From Lingula anatina (taxonomy: Eukaryota; Brachiopoda; Lingulata; Lingulida; Lingulidae), in the NCBI RefSeq assembly GCF_001039355.2, contig NW_019773802.1, positions 12,727-35,211 of the forward strand: a stretch of DNA of 22,485 nucleotides, given 5' to 3'. The position numbers and the translations under genes were made by a program. Below are positions 1-10,768 of this stretch, piece by piece (positions within the stretch are counted from its first letter, which is position 1; every line of letters begins with the position of its first letter). The notes under the pieces are model-generated. The model was not told the DNA's origin, made no database searches, and worked only from the letters and a program-made list of their open reading frames with translations.

Positions 1-239
1 GGGCACAGAGGAAGGACAAAGTGCAGTGAATTGTTTATAAAATTTGGAGAGATGTATTGATGGTCTTAAGACACATTTCCTCAAGTAATGTTTTAATCAT
101 CTTTAATGGAATAATAGACCCCATAGCAGTTACCATAGATGACATTTAGACACAATAATTGGCACATTAAGGTGTCGCCAATTATCTGCTCTACTTCTCG
201 TAAAGCTCAGCGCCTCGTACTTTATCTATACCTTAAATG

Positions 240-304
240 ACTGTAATTAGAAAAGATAGTTCAGAGGATTGGAAGGAACTTTCACCAAGCACAATATCCC
301 TCAG
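240..304 (+). promoter_or_regulatory. Possible 5' noncoding exon of gene A
   Basis: The segment ends CCCTCAG|GTATGT, a good donor at 304/305. An acceptor (tttttcag, ending 1128) lies only nine bases before the start codon at 1138, which implies a spliced leader-side exon upstream. The same donor is present in the gene C copy at 13605/13606. The upstream edge is approximate. No clear TATA box is seen. Confidence 0.35.
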
Positions 305-1137
305 GTATGTGGTCAAACATGTGGGCGCATTTACGTTACCATTTTATTTTATTATTTAAGAAATCAGTTAAAGATGGAGGGATATGTTTGAGAGTGAAGT
401 GCGTAGGCCTATAACTTCTTTCGTCCTAATGTTCATGTCAGAATAGGCCATTTCATGTAAACAAAAAAATTTGTTTAGATCAGTCCTAAATTGCTTATTC
501 ATCATAGTATTTTGAGCTTATTTGATTTTAAGTACAAAGAGTGAAAACGCCAGCATTAAATTAGTCAACATTCGGACAGCTAGCGATTGAAAAAATTGAT
601 TCAATTACTCCAAGTGAAATTATGATACTCTCCTCTCAGCAAGAAATACATGTATGAATTGATTCCTTGAAATTCTGTCCATAGCAAATGATGTTGTTTT
701 TGATGACAATTCTGAAAATATATTATCTGTGTCTGTGCGATACATCCTTTTTCAGTTTTACCCAGATATATATAAATAATAATACTGTTTGCACAATTAG
801 TTCTTACGTGTGGTATAGGAAAAAGGACATTCCTCGCTTGTCTTTAAGACCTTTCTGTTTTTTAGTCAAAATATTAAAATATTAAATATATTGATTAAAC
901 TTCAATTAGCATACTGATCAAATGAACATTTTAATGAAGGACGAATGTGATTGCCCTGTGATGAATCTATTTCTTTTATTTACTTCCCTTTAAAAGGAAG
1001 TAAAAAATTCTTAAACTATTTTTCAATAACATTTTTACATTAACTTTTGGTGAATAGCTGAGAATCAAAATAAAGCAATTGTCATATTCAATTTGTGAAT
1101 CTGTTAACGCATTTTTCCTTTTTTCAGAAGCCACTCA

Positions 1138-3927
1138 ATGTTGAAACAGGTGTTGTGCCTTGCCCTAGTGGCACTTGCAGCAGCCCAGAATGTTGATGGT
1201 GAGTTCATCATTTTGATATTTGACAGTTAAATTCAAATGTTAGGCCCCACACATAACTGAGTAAGTACACTGTGAAGAGAAGAAGAAAACTGATCATTTG
1301 TAAATGATCTGACCTCTCTCGATTGATGCTTCTACCATTTTAAGCAGAGTTTATTTTACAAAGCGCATTGTTCTTTAAATGAGTATTGTTCATCATCGGT
1401 TCACTTTGTCAATAGAGCAGTGTGGGACGTGCGTGGTGGATGGCGGTCCTTTGACAGAGAATGGTGCCGTTGGCTACACTTACGATCCTAACGACTGTGG
1501 CGGATACTGGGTCTGCATTAGGCGCAGTGAGAGAGGTGACGATGGTTGGATGTACAGTGTTTTCACGAGAGCCTGTGCACCTGGTACTCTATGGAACCAG
1601 AAAGTTCAGGCCTGTAGCCGGTGCGACGACGAGGCAGTAACTTGCGAAAACTCTGGTCCGAAACCTCCCCTTGGCTCTGACCAGTGCGACGGATGTAAGC
1701 ATATTGGACCGCATTCCATATGATAATACACTTAACAATATTGTGGAGATTATAAAAAATATGAACGGTTTTTATTATCTGTGTAAGAAAATTGATAATG
1801 ACGTTTATGATGTACTGAAACTTCACTTCCATTATCATTTTAGACGTAGACGGTACAACGCTGCCTCCTCTGCCTCCAGTGGAACAGCCAGACCGTGAGT
1901 ATTATCATTTTTAACATCTCTTTTTAACTGGCTTTCAATTGTTGGGGTTAAGAAGATAAAATGTATATTCTCACTAGACACATGATAAACACGATTCTCC
2001 TACAAATAATCTTTTGGTTAAATTTTTGCTTACCTTTTTATCTGCATTAATAATGTATAAAGATTTTGAAATTCCAAAGATAGTAAAACTTTGCCAGCCA
2101 CGAAAAACATATATACATTGATTGAGTGCATCCATTTCACTTACAGAAAACTGCACTGACGATGCCGGTTTGATGAAGTCCTCAGTAATTGGTGAGGCAA
2201 GCAAATTCTTTATAAATTATCCCAACCACGATCCTCTTGGTCCAATGTCCTGTGAGCCTTACAACTTCAGCCTGTCGCTTTGCAGATGCAATGCCCCTGG
2301 TACGTATTTTTTGAAAAGTAACTCAAACATTTATATAAAATTAAGAAAAAAAATTAATCCAAATAACCTTAGACAAATAGAGCCAAAAAGAATTAAATTC
2401 GGGCTATATAACAAGAAGACCAAATATTTGGGTTAACACGTCATGGCACATGCCAAATTGCTTATTTTCGGTTCTTTTAAGAATATGATGGCGTCGATTT
2501 CGGCTTCGAGGGCAGCTTCTATGCTGCAGGCAACATTGCGTTCTCTGTACCAAACTCTCGTCGCAACGTGTACTTCGTCAACGAGTCCCGGGTTGGAGAC
2601 CAGTCCGTGTACCTTGATGGCATGGGTAAATGATGGTTCTGTCAACTTTTTAAATTTTGACAACACTGTTAAAGCATGTTGTTCGCGTTATCGCGTAAAT
2701 AATCTAATATTAAGGACTGTTGAACATTAGATAGATGACCGTATTAGTTTTTTTCATTTCATATCACTTGATACCTAATACTCTATATTATGTCTCAAAT
2801 CTGTATGTAAAAAATCATGGCACCTTACGTTGATGTTTTGACCGAACAACAATGAACCGACTTTTTCAGGACACATTGAGTTTCCCCTTTTCAAACAAAA
2901 CAGCCCTAGGGCACCATTTAGTGTAGCTCTGTGGTTCTATGTGGATCCCATGGTCAGTAATCAAAGAAAAGTGGCTTTGGTCAACAATGCCAAGTGTCAC
3001 ATCGCACCTACCTTTGAGTTGAGCGTGCAGGGTGGAGAGGTAGTTGTAACCATTGTGACAGACAACGGGACTTTCTCAGCAAGCGGACAGTTGGTAAGTC
3101 TGAACACTTTTGACCAACAGTAAAAATATATTATATGATTCAATAACAAATAACATGAGTACATATTTGAAGTTCAATGCTTCTCTGTGTGGAATACCCT
3201 AAATTAGTGTGTTTGAAGTGGGATATTGGCTGCTTCAATGCAACGTTTTCTGTTGGCTTCAGGGCGGAGCTTACCAGGGTGAGTGGCACCACGTACGTGC
3301 CTCTTACAATGGCGCCATCCTTTCACTGGTCCTTGACAATTCTTTGGCCGCTGAGGTCCCTGCAGACGGTAAGTTTAATTACTGAATAACCATTCGCTGA
3401 AATAAATATACACGTGTAATAATGTTCCTCCTTTTGTTTTCTTTAAAATATTTAATATTTATTATTTATTTACCAATTTTTAATTTATTAATCTATGTTT
3501 TACACTTACATGACGTTTAAAGATTTAGGAAAACAACGGTGTTTTCTGAAAATTGTTTGGGGCAAGTGTTCTAATTTTCGAATCCTGACTTTTTCTGCTG
3601 CTGTTCATTTTGTTTGCCACGATGCTCGGTTACATAGTGAAGTTTGATTGCAAAAAATATCGCATAACTCTAGGTGATTTGTTGAGCAATGAGGCCGCAT
3701 GGGTCGTTGGCTTGAACTGTTATCAAGATACTCAGCAAGGGGGACCTACATCTTCTCTCACTGGAAATGTGGACCAGGTGAGCATCCTTATAGACCATTT
3801 ACTATCTTTAATGTCACATTTCAGCTGAAACTAAATGTTTCTCGTTTTTTTAAGATATCAAATACAGTGCGTGATGTAAAATTCTCTGTCTCTTTTTCAA
3901 TTCCAGCTTGAAATCAGCTTCAAATAA
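1138..3927 (+). CDS. Gene A: secreted chitin-binding + LamG-like protein, Pif-type, 9 exons, 380 aa
   Basis: Exons read by eye: 1138-1198, 1416-1694, 1844-1894, 2147-2299, 2482-2625, 2870-3093, 3263-3368, 3674-3777, 3907-3927. All junctions are GT...AG and phases agree, giving 1143 nt. The start ATG opens a signal peptide (MLKQVLCLALVALAAAQ, residues 1-17). Exon 2 (residues 21-114) is a peritrophin-A/ChtBD2-like module with cysteines near 23, 26, 48, 54, 74, 87, 90 and 97 and the aromatic motif DPNDCGGYWVC. Exon 3 is a short proline-rich linker (TLPPLPPVEQ). Exons 4-9 (about 131-380) resemble a LamG/concanavalin fold (GEWHHVRASYNG in exon 7). By family knowledge such proteins are extracellular and bind chitin in shell or cuticle matrix; the shell role is inference. 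There is no VWA domain, unlike locus B. A GAA-to-TAA change ends it five residues before its paralogue C. Confidence 0.88.
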
Positions 3928-4334
3928 TTCATAAGGCCTTAGAGAGAAACAGGTTTATTGACCAGACATGCAGGATATTTATGCTAGATATATTAAACTG
4001 TATTTCTTTATCTGGAACGACTATTTCACAAGTAATAGGCGTGTTGTTGATGACGGACAGCGGGCACATGCATTCTGATGTGCCCCAACACGAGAGCTAC
4101 CCAATGCACTTTCTCTGGAGGATACTAAACCCCTCGCGTATGACTCAGTATTTTGACATTCGTCATACTTCAGGATGTGCGTGGAGGAGATTTCAATGCT
4201 TTTAGACTTTATTAACAGTACACCGAAGCATCCAATGCTTAACCAACAGATTTCCAAACCCGTCTAGACTTACTAACAGGTGTTTAAAACCGACTTTTTA
4301 ACGAAGAACTGCTTACTGAATTTGTTAATTGTAC

Positions 4335-4340
4335 ATTAAA
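4335..4340 (+). terminator. Candidate poly(A) signal ATTAAA, gene A
   Basis: ATTAAA about 410 bases after the stop codon, conserved in the gene C copy at 17792. A canonical AATAAA lies further on at 4562-4567, outside the duplicated block. Which one is used cannot be told from sequence. Confidence 0.4.
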
Positions 4341-4405
4341 TAACGACATTACGCCGAATGGCTCCATGTTTCGCCTTTTTCATTGCAATTCTTTTCTAAT
4401 TATGT

Positions 4406-5117
4406 TCGAAACTAAATTGTGTGCGCAGTCAACTAACACATGAATGTTTGTTAACGTCATCTCACAGAATATTTAGATGGCATTTTTTTCATTGTATTTA
4501 TGGAGATCTTATTCTAATTATTTATTGCTTTTGAGAAAATCTTGAAGTTTTTGAGGAAAAAAATAAAGTAGTGACTTAAGAATTCACCAAATAATCGGTC
4601 GATTGCTATTGAAGCAAACCAGATGTGGAGTGTTATCGTCTATGTACTGTCATCCATTCGTGAATGAAAATTGACTTTTTTAGTGTAAGAAATATGATAT
4701 TCTCATCAGTAAACTATTTTTTATTCAAATTAATTGTTTTCTTCGAATATTAACATTGCGCGTTCATTTTTTCCTTAAAGCACATTTTATACCCACTTCT
4801 GTTTTCTTCATAATTAGTAATTATACATTTGGTTGCTTGTTTGCTTGAATTTTTAATCGATTTGCAAGTGTCTATGCCCTTCATCTACTGCATATAAGCT
4901 TGATATATTGCAGCATTGTGATACGACCATATTGAGTTTGGAGCTGAGTATTATTAAAAGATTCTGAAAAAAAAATACAGACCCAGAAGCACTGAGATCA
5001 CATGCTTACAGTTTGGGACTATTGTTTTTGTTTCTGAAACCGGTGAAACTGTGATATGAATATCAAACATATACATAAAACGAAGTCATATTTCATCATT
5101 CTAACACTTGGTTACAG
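4406..5117. other. Intergenic, gene A to locus B
   Basis: AT-rich single-copy-looking DNA with no supported exon. It holds the AATAAA at 4562 that may serve gene A and would contain the B promoter or an upstream noncoding exon, since an acceptor ends at 5117. No promoter motif could be assigned. Confidence 0.5.
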
Positions 5118-5217
5118 CTCCGTCGTCTAGATGTACAGATGAGTGTGGAAGAAATCCTTTACGCCATTCTTATCGGATATGCCATAGGCTTGTCAAACAG
5201 CCAAGATGCCACCGTCG
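5118..5217 (+). other. Putative first coding exon of locus B (signal peptide)
   Basis: An acceptor (ttacag, ending 5117) precedes about 21 nt of leader and an ATG at 5139. It encodes 26 residues, MSVEEILYAILIGYAIGLSN then SQDATV, with a hydrophobic core and a plausible cleavage site near NS/QD. It ends G|GTATGT in phase 1, the phase needed by the VWA exon at 6245 and the same as exon 1 of genes A and C (AQNVD, then G|GTGAGT). No other candidate was seen in the 1.8 kb upstream of the VWA exon. Sequence similarity to exon 1 of A/C is weak, so the call rests on phase, hydrophobicity and position. Confidence 0.55.
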
Positions 5218-5653
5218 GTATGTATATAACGTGCATGCTAATGTTATCGAACGTGGGCAATCGTGTGGCGAATTAGCTCATTCACTCATGATCTTTGCCA
5301 TTATACCTATACGGGATTGCTGAGATGTGTCAATGTTGTATGTTAAAATTTTACTATTTATAGAGATGAATTCACATTTAAGTATCCTGCATTCCTCACT
5401 ACCATTAAGATGTCACAGGGGACGTTTTGTACAGGCGCCATTTAATTGTTGCCCTACAGCCGCCACATTTCTATTTTACAATGGACAACTGTTATTTAAT
5501 ACCCAGTAAAGCAATACTATCTTATATTGAATTTTAATGATTTTTCAAAGTTTTGAAATAACTCTACCGAATGAATTTCGTATGTTAGTATGTTTTTTTA
5601 ATAATAAAATAATTCCACAACTGTTGCACCATCTTTAGGATGATTGTAGTACA

Positions 5654-5700
5654 ACCCACCACCACCCCAGAAACCCCCACCCGAACACCCCCCCACCCCC
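5654..5700 (-). repeat. C-rich tract, potential G-quadruplex on the minus strand
   Basis: Contains C runs of 4, 5, 3, 7 and 5 separated by short spacers of 1-5 bases. The complement therefore has at least four G runs of three or more with loops of seven or fewer. It lies in the first intron of locus B in otherwise AT-rich DNA. Confidence 0.6.
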
Positions 5701-6244
5701 AAGACAATTTTCCGCATACATTTCCTCACCTTGGCTAAGGGCAGGCAATTTGATTAAGGGGGAATGATAAAACAATTAAAAGTGACAGTTACTTCCGGAA
5801 AGGAACACCTAGATGAGAGAGATTATATGTTTACCCCACTTTAACTAGAGACACATTTTTATTAAAATTGGACAATTTTTTTACTTATTATCACATTGAT
5901 CATTCACATCATCATATTCATTATAGGCGAGGGGGATTCTCTGGGGGATGCAGGGTTGTCCAGGGGGAACTGTCCAAGGATCTGTGTGTGTCCTGATACC
6001 CTTTATGAGCTACTGTAAAGTTAATAACTTCTTGTTGGATACAATGCCACTAAAATCGAGCTAATGTTTGATAAATTGGAAGTACAATAGCCCAAACACA
6101 TACATGTATTTAAGAATGAAAAGGTTGTTATGCTAAACTTTTATCTTTATGTTGCAAACGAAAATAAAATAATGACATTGGCCTTGTGAACGCCAATGAA
6201 TCTAAAAATATTATTACTTCTGAATAAATTAATTTTGTGCTCAG

Positions 6245-6910
6245 GGTGCACGGGGGAAGCCGACATCGTATTTCTTGTGCATTCCTCAAAGACAAGAACT
6301 GAATTTCGTGCAGTAGCTTATAGTAGGCTTCTATATATTCCCTTATTCGGTGAGGGTTGGACTGGTGACATTTTCACCTTCCTCTGAGCTACGGCTCCCG
6401 TTAAACAGATACCAAGATGTCCAAGGGCTACTTAAAGCAGTCAAGGCAGTACCTTTCAAGAAAGGCAATACAGCAACCCACATGGCTTTCTTACGAACCA
6501 GGGCCCAGCGAGGCTCGAGGCTGGCTCGGGAGATAGACGGAACGTCACCAACGTTATTGTCCTTTTGACCGGTGAGCAATCCAGATTTCCAGACAGAACT
6601 TTGACGGGTGCTCGCAAACTTAAGAATGACGGTGCAATCATCTATGCCGTCGGAATCGGCGATAAGGAATGACCCTTTACCATGAGAGTTCTTTGATTTT
6701 TTAATGGATACGTGTATTTTTGTATCGCCATCTATCACAATAAACGTACCCCAATGTCATTTTTAGTTTACTTGCCAAAATGCACAGCATTTAGCTTATG
6801 CAGTAGATTTTTGTTAATAGAATCTTTGTGAGCATACTGAATCATCCATCAAAATTTTCAAAAGTAGGGAAACTATAAAAGCCAAAACATACAAAATATT
6901 ATACTCACCC

Positions 6911-6991
<81 letters not shown>

Positions 6992-7293
6992 TCAGGGAAT
7001 GGGGAGTTGTATTTTTTTTTCTTTTAAAATCGGTACATTGTTTATTGAAATATCTCACTTTTTTCTCCTGTCTAGCTAGATAAACAGGAACTGTCAGCAA
7101 TCGCTTCTGATAAGGACACACTATTTACGGTGGACAGCTCAAGCGAGCTACTTGGACTTAGAAACAAACTTTTGGCTGCCATCTGTACCAGCAAAGAGAC
7201 ACCGGGACTAAGTTTAGCTACACCAGGGCAAGCTACAGTTGGCCCGGGAACAACAACAGCTTACGTGCCTCCTCCTAGCTGTCCATATAGATG
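6245..7293 (+). other. VWA domain remnant within locus B (two exons)
   Basis: The first exon (6245-6666) starts CTGEADIVFLVHSSKTRTEF, where the usual DxSxS metal motif reads HSSKT. After a frame change it continues SVRVGLVTFSPSSELRLPL and GNTATHMA, keeping the MIDAS threonine region. It then changes frame again to NVTNVIVLLTGEQS, where the normal TDG reads TGE, and ends YAVGIGDK. The second exon (7076-7293) begins LDKQELSAIASDKDTLFTV, the usual end of a VWA fold, followed by a Thr/Pro-rich linker ending PPPSCPYR. The join GIGDK|LDKQEL is natural in phase 0, but the bases after 6666 are GAATGA, not GT. Loss of both Asp residues suggests metal-dependent binding was gone. Confidence 0.85.
6915..6988. 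repeat. (TA)37 microsatellite
   Basis: Uninterrupted TA dinucleotide tract of 74 bases inside the VWA intron of locus B, between the damaged donor at 6667 and the acceptor at 7075. The open frame that can be read through it on the minus strand (Tyr-Ile repeats) is an artefact. Confidence 0.97.
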
Positions 7294-9336
7294 GTGAGTT
7301 CACTCACTGAGGGTCAGATTCACTAAGCACGTGTAATATCCTCTAGTTTATATCACTTATCTCTAGTATATGTTAAAACATAAATGGTTAAGTGTGAAAT
7401 CAATACCCAATTGTATTTCAGTATAATTGAATTCGTGTCAAAAATTGAATAATATTGAATATGTGATAATTTTGACTGGAAACATTTGTAACGTTGAAAA
7501 AAAGATGATCACCAAAGTGTTTTATTCAGATTTTTGCGGCAAGTGTGTTGTCAATGGTGGTCCTCTAACAGAAAATGGAGCCGTTGGATACATATTCGAT
7601 CCGTACAGCTGTACATCATACTGGATGTGTGAGAGACGGCCCAACAGGGGTCTGGACGGTTAGGTGTATACTGTCATTGTTCGCAGCTGTCCCATTGGAA
7701 CCGTTTGGGACCAAGATAGCCAAGCTTGCATCCGCTGTGACGATCCTCAAGCTGTTTGCAAAGGCACCGCACCCAAGCCACCGATGGGTTCCTCGCATTG
7801 TCCTTTTCGTGAGTGTTTTTGGTCATTATTATGATCAAGAATAAACCTTTGCATTTCTAAAAGACTGGTTAATAATCAGTAAACGTAATAATTAGTCCCA
7901 TGGATCTATAACTTAAAAGTTTTTTATTATACACAAATGAGGACAGAAGCAGAAGACAGACAAGGAGTTAATGGTAATTTCATTAACCTTTTTTTATATC
8001 AGTCAAGCAACAGCCAACATTGGCACTCTTGCTAACTGACATTAAATTGTGCTTTCCTCTATTTTGTTTTAGCCGACCATCAGACTGGACTGAGGCCCAC
8101 AAAATCTATGTACACGTGGGGCAGTAAGAAACATTCACTTCCCAACCAGTAGAATTTGTTTGTTTTTATGTATTAGTTTGAAAACAAACACATTTGTCCT
8201 ATCGTATTGTGAGTGGCCAATGGCCAGTTCTGAATTACGGAATTATGGAAATGTTGACATAAATTCCCATGCAGAATTTGTGTTCTTATTTATTTACTTA
8301 CTTAAATATTTACTTACTTTTCTTACTTTGTTGAAAGTAAGTTTTTATTGGTTTTGTGTCCTTTTGTTTCATTCTTTGAACATTCTTTAAAAAAAAAACT
8401 TAACACACTGTCTTTAACGTTTCCAGAAAGTTGCACCGATTCTGTTGGAAACACCCTTACATCTGTTGTTGAAGATAAACAGATATATTACATATTACAA
8501 TATCCACGGGCCCTGTAGGGCCGGTGTCCTGTTTTCCACACAGATTTAGCCTAAGCCGCTGTGGATGTGAAGCCCCTGGTATGACCTGTCTTCTGTTTTA
8601 AGGGAAAGTGCAAGTTTTGATTTTGGAACTAAATGTGTTAGGAAATGTAGTATTGCCTTTGAAGATTATAGTTGTATCAATAACAACATGGAAATAAGTT
8701 AGGAACAACAGATTGTGATATGCCTAATAAAATGGCAGAATATGTTTACCTGTCAAGTGTTATTCAATGGATTATGTTTCATTTACTTTCCTTTCTTTCA
8801 GTGTTTAGCTCCATCATCTTTCAATATGAGGACGATTATGCTTCGATAGGGAAGACCGCGTATTCTGAGCCAAATGATGTTGCCCATGCTTCACTGTGTG
8901 AGAATACTATGGAAGTTCCCGATAAGGCCAGGGTGGGGGATGGTGCTCTGTGTATCGATGAGTTCGGTAAGATGCTATTTATTGCCTTTGGAAAAAGCAA
9001 GAACTAATGTGGATGATAGAGAGAGAGGGGGATATAATAGGCTTAAGTCTAATGTTTTCTTGATTTCTTGATTTATCCTTGATTTATCCTCAGGTCATGC
9101 TGAAATCCCTTATTTCAAAAACAACCCCCCCTGACTATCCATTCACCATTCATTTCTTCCACTGGCTGGATGAGGATGTGAACACAGAGGGAAAGAGTAT
9201 TGCACTACTCAACAACGGCAAGTGCGACATCTTACCGACTGTTGAAATCTATTTCGAAGAAGGTGGAGTTGGGGTTTATATGGAGACAGAGGACGGATTT
9301 AACGATATACCACCACAGTATGTGGTACATTTTTAT

Positions 9337-9340
<4 letters not shown>

Positions 9341-9398
<58 letters not shown>
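9341..9398. repeat. Compound (TC)18(AC)11 microsatellite
   Basis: 36 bases of TC followed directly by 22 bases of AC, in the locus B intron that begins near 9318, only about 22 bases past the donor. Confidence 0.95.
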
Positions 9399-10040
9399 CG
9401 CATACAGGTGCGCGCACATATCCACACATCGTTTCACTAAGACACAAGAGACACATTTTTGCTTTATTATAAGTTACTAAGTGGTGTGTTATAAACTGAT
9501 TTGTTTCAGGGAGGTGGGGGACAAGGCTCCTGGGTGTGTGTGTTGCCGTGACATACGATGGAGATTACATGGCGTTGTATTTAGAGGGTGAAGACTCTGA
9601 AGCTGTAGAGGCATCTGGTAAGAGGAAAACAGATAATGTTACTACTTCTTCTAAATGATAGAGTATACCCAATGTACAGTAGAATCTGTAACGAATGAAT
9701 TTTAGCAGTTTTGCGTTTTTAGCATACTTATATAGTCAAGTAGTTCACATTCGTCACAACATGTTAAATTTTTTGCACTTCATTTTTCTTATATTTTTTA
9801 TTATCTCTTTGTAAATAGCAAATGACACGGCCTATTGTTATAATTTCAGTAACCCGCAGTTTCAGTCTTATATCCCATATACTGTAAATCATTAAGCCTC
9901 TTTTTCCTCTCTTAGGTGATATAGTTGCAACAGAATCCGCCTGGATTCTAGGAAACAGTTACTATTATGAGGACGAGTACCTGTGCGACGATTATGATCC
10001 AAGTTTCGAAGGACGACTTGACGAGGTATGCAAAAATTTT

Positions 10041-10089
<49 letters not shown>
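10041..10089. repeat. Compound (AC)7(AG)17 microsatellite
   Basis: AC run 10041-10054 followed by AG run to about 10089, 15 bases past the donor at 10026 in the last intron of locus B. Confidence 0.95.
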
Positions 10090-10092
<3 letters not shown>

Positions 10093-10739
10093 CCAATTGT
10101 AAAAGATTCGTAAACAAGATAGAAGTTACCAAGATAATAATGGTTGTGGTGAAACAATATGTTTCTCCTTTCATAAATTAATGTATTTATTATTTCAGGT
10201 GTCATTTTATAACAGAGTACTCTCAGCCAAGGAGATTGGGGAATTGTGTTCACAATAAGGGCCAAGACCAGAGCCCACTTGAGAATGATTGACAGCTGAC
10301 AAGGATAACTCAGTCCATCCCAATTCACGTTGAACATTACCCCAAATTAAGTTCTTCCATTCATCAGATCAGTGACATATACATCCTATAAAAACTTACC
10401 AGCCAAAGCATATTAAAAACAAGAGAGGTATAAACGCATTATACGTACAACAACGTGTCAACTGTCTGGAGGCAAATATATATTAGGATACAGGGCGGTC
10501 CTTCTCAATTTTGTTCTTCAAACGTTGCGTCTCGTATCGGCACTCTGGATGATATTTGAAAATGTGTTTTATATGGTGATATATGCACAAACAAGTGCCC
10601 GGCGTCTACTAAGCAGGTTTAATTGAGATTCTGATTTCAGTAATTAAATGAAAATGAACACATTCTGTCTGTTCACTACCGTGTAGAAGTTAGCGGTATG
10701 TTAATTAGGTATAAAATGTTGTCACGCTTGTTTTGATCA

Positions 10740-10768
10740 AATAAAGACGAAATAAATGCATGAATAAA
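10740..10768 (+). terminator. Cluster of three AATAAA poly(A) signals, locus B
   Basis: AATAAA occurs at 10740-10745, 10751-10756 and 10763-10768, about 480-510 bases after the TAA at 10256-10258. The tight cluster in the sense direction suggests the former, or still used, transcript end of locus B. Confidence 0.55.

Larger units (their letters stand above)
1..4405. repeat. Segmental duplication, copy 1 (contains gene A)
   Basis: Matches 12824-17862 in the same orientation across exons, introns and 3' flank. In the first 170 bases I count six substitutions. Similarity stops after ...CTAATTATGT at about 4405 (17862 in copy 2). The left end is cut by the window edge: the first base of the window already lies in the repeat. 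The main interruption is 177-231, which is 55 bp here and 536 bp of unrelated sequence in copy 2. Confidence 0.93.
5118..10258 (+). pseudogene. Locus B: decayed VWA + chitin-binding + LamG gene (Pif/BMSP-like)
   Basis: Exon remnants: 5118-5217 (signal peptide, ATG 5139), 6245-6666 and 7076-7293 (VWA plus Pro/Thr linker), 7530-7808 (ChtBD2-like, 279 nt as in gene A), 8073-8123 (51 nt linker), 8427-8578, 8802-8966, 9094-9317/9318, 9510-9617, 9916-10025, 10199-10258 (LamG-like, ending FYNRVLSAKEIGELCSQ). Intact, it would encode about 620 residues. Lesions seen: frame change near 6311-6319; one-base loss near 6488-6491; GA instead of GT after 6666; a phase-2 donor at 7294 facing a phase-1 acceptor at 7529; TAG at 7661-7663 where A and C have Trp; one base missing before 8519 (exon 152 nt, not 153; TAG 8516-8518); a C7 run at 9125-9131 leading to TGA; donor one base early at 9318; two extra bases in the GT tract at 9533-9542. 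The metal-site Asp residues are also lost. Sequencing error could explain one or two of these, not all. No single uninterrupted product is possible. Confidence 0.85.

Noticed and set aside
4021-4257. Minus-strand frame in the gene A 3' flank
   Set aside because: Not preserved as an open frame in the equivalent part of copy 2, and no recognisable motif.
5108-5323. 71-codon frame rich in Arg and Cys starting at 5108
   Set aside because: It overlaps the proposed signal-peptide exon in a different frame and runs through its donor at 5218; the phase-1 reading from 5139 fits the downstream exons better.
6873-7121. Minus-strand frame with long Tyr-Ile repeats
   Set aside because: Produced by the (TA)37 microsatellite; no other coding signal.
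9232-9480. Frames with Leu-Ser, His-Thr or Arg-Glu repeats
   Set aside because: Translations of the (TC)n(AC)n microsatellite joined to the true exon at 9094-9317.
9948-10337. 129-codon minus-strand frame across the last two B exons
   Set aside because: Antisense to well-supported exons and carried by the (AC)n(AG)n tract.
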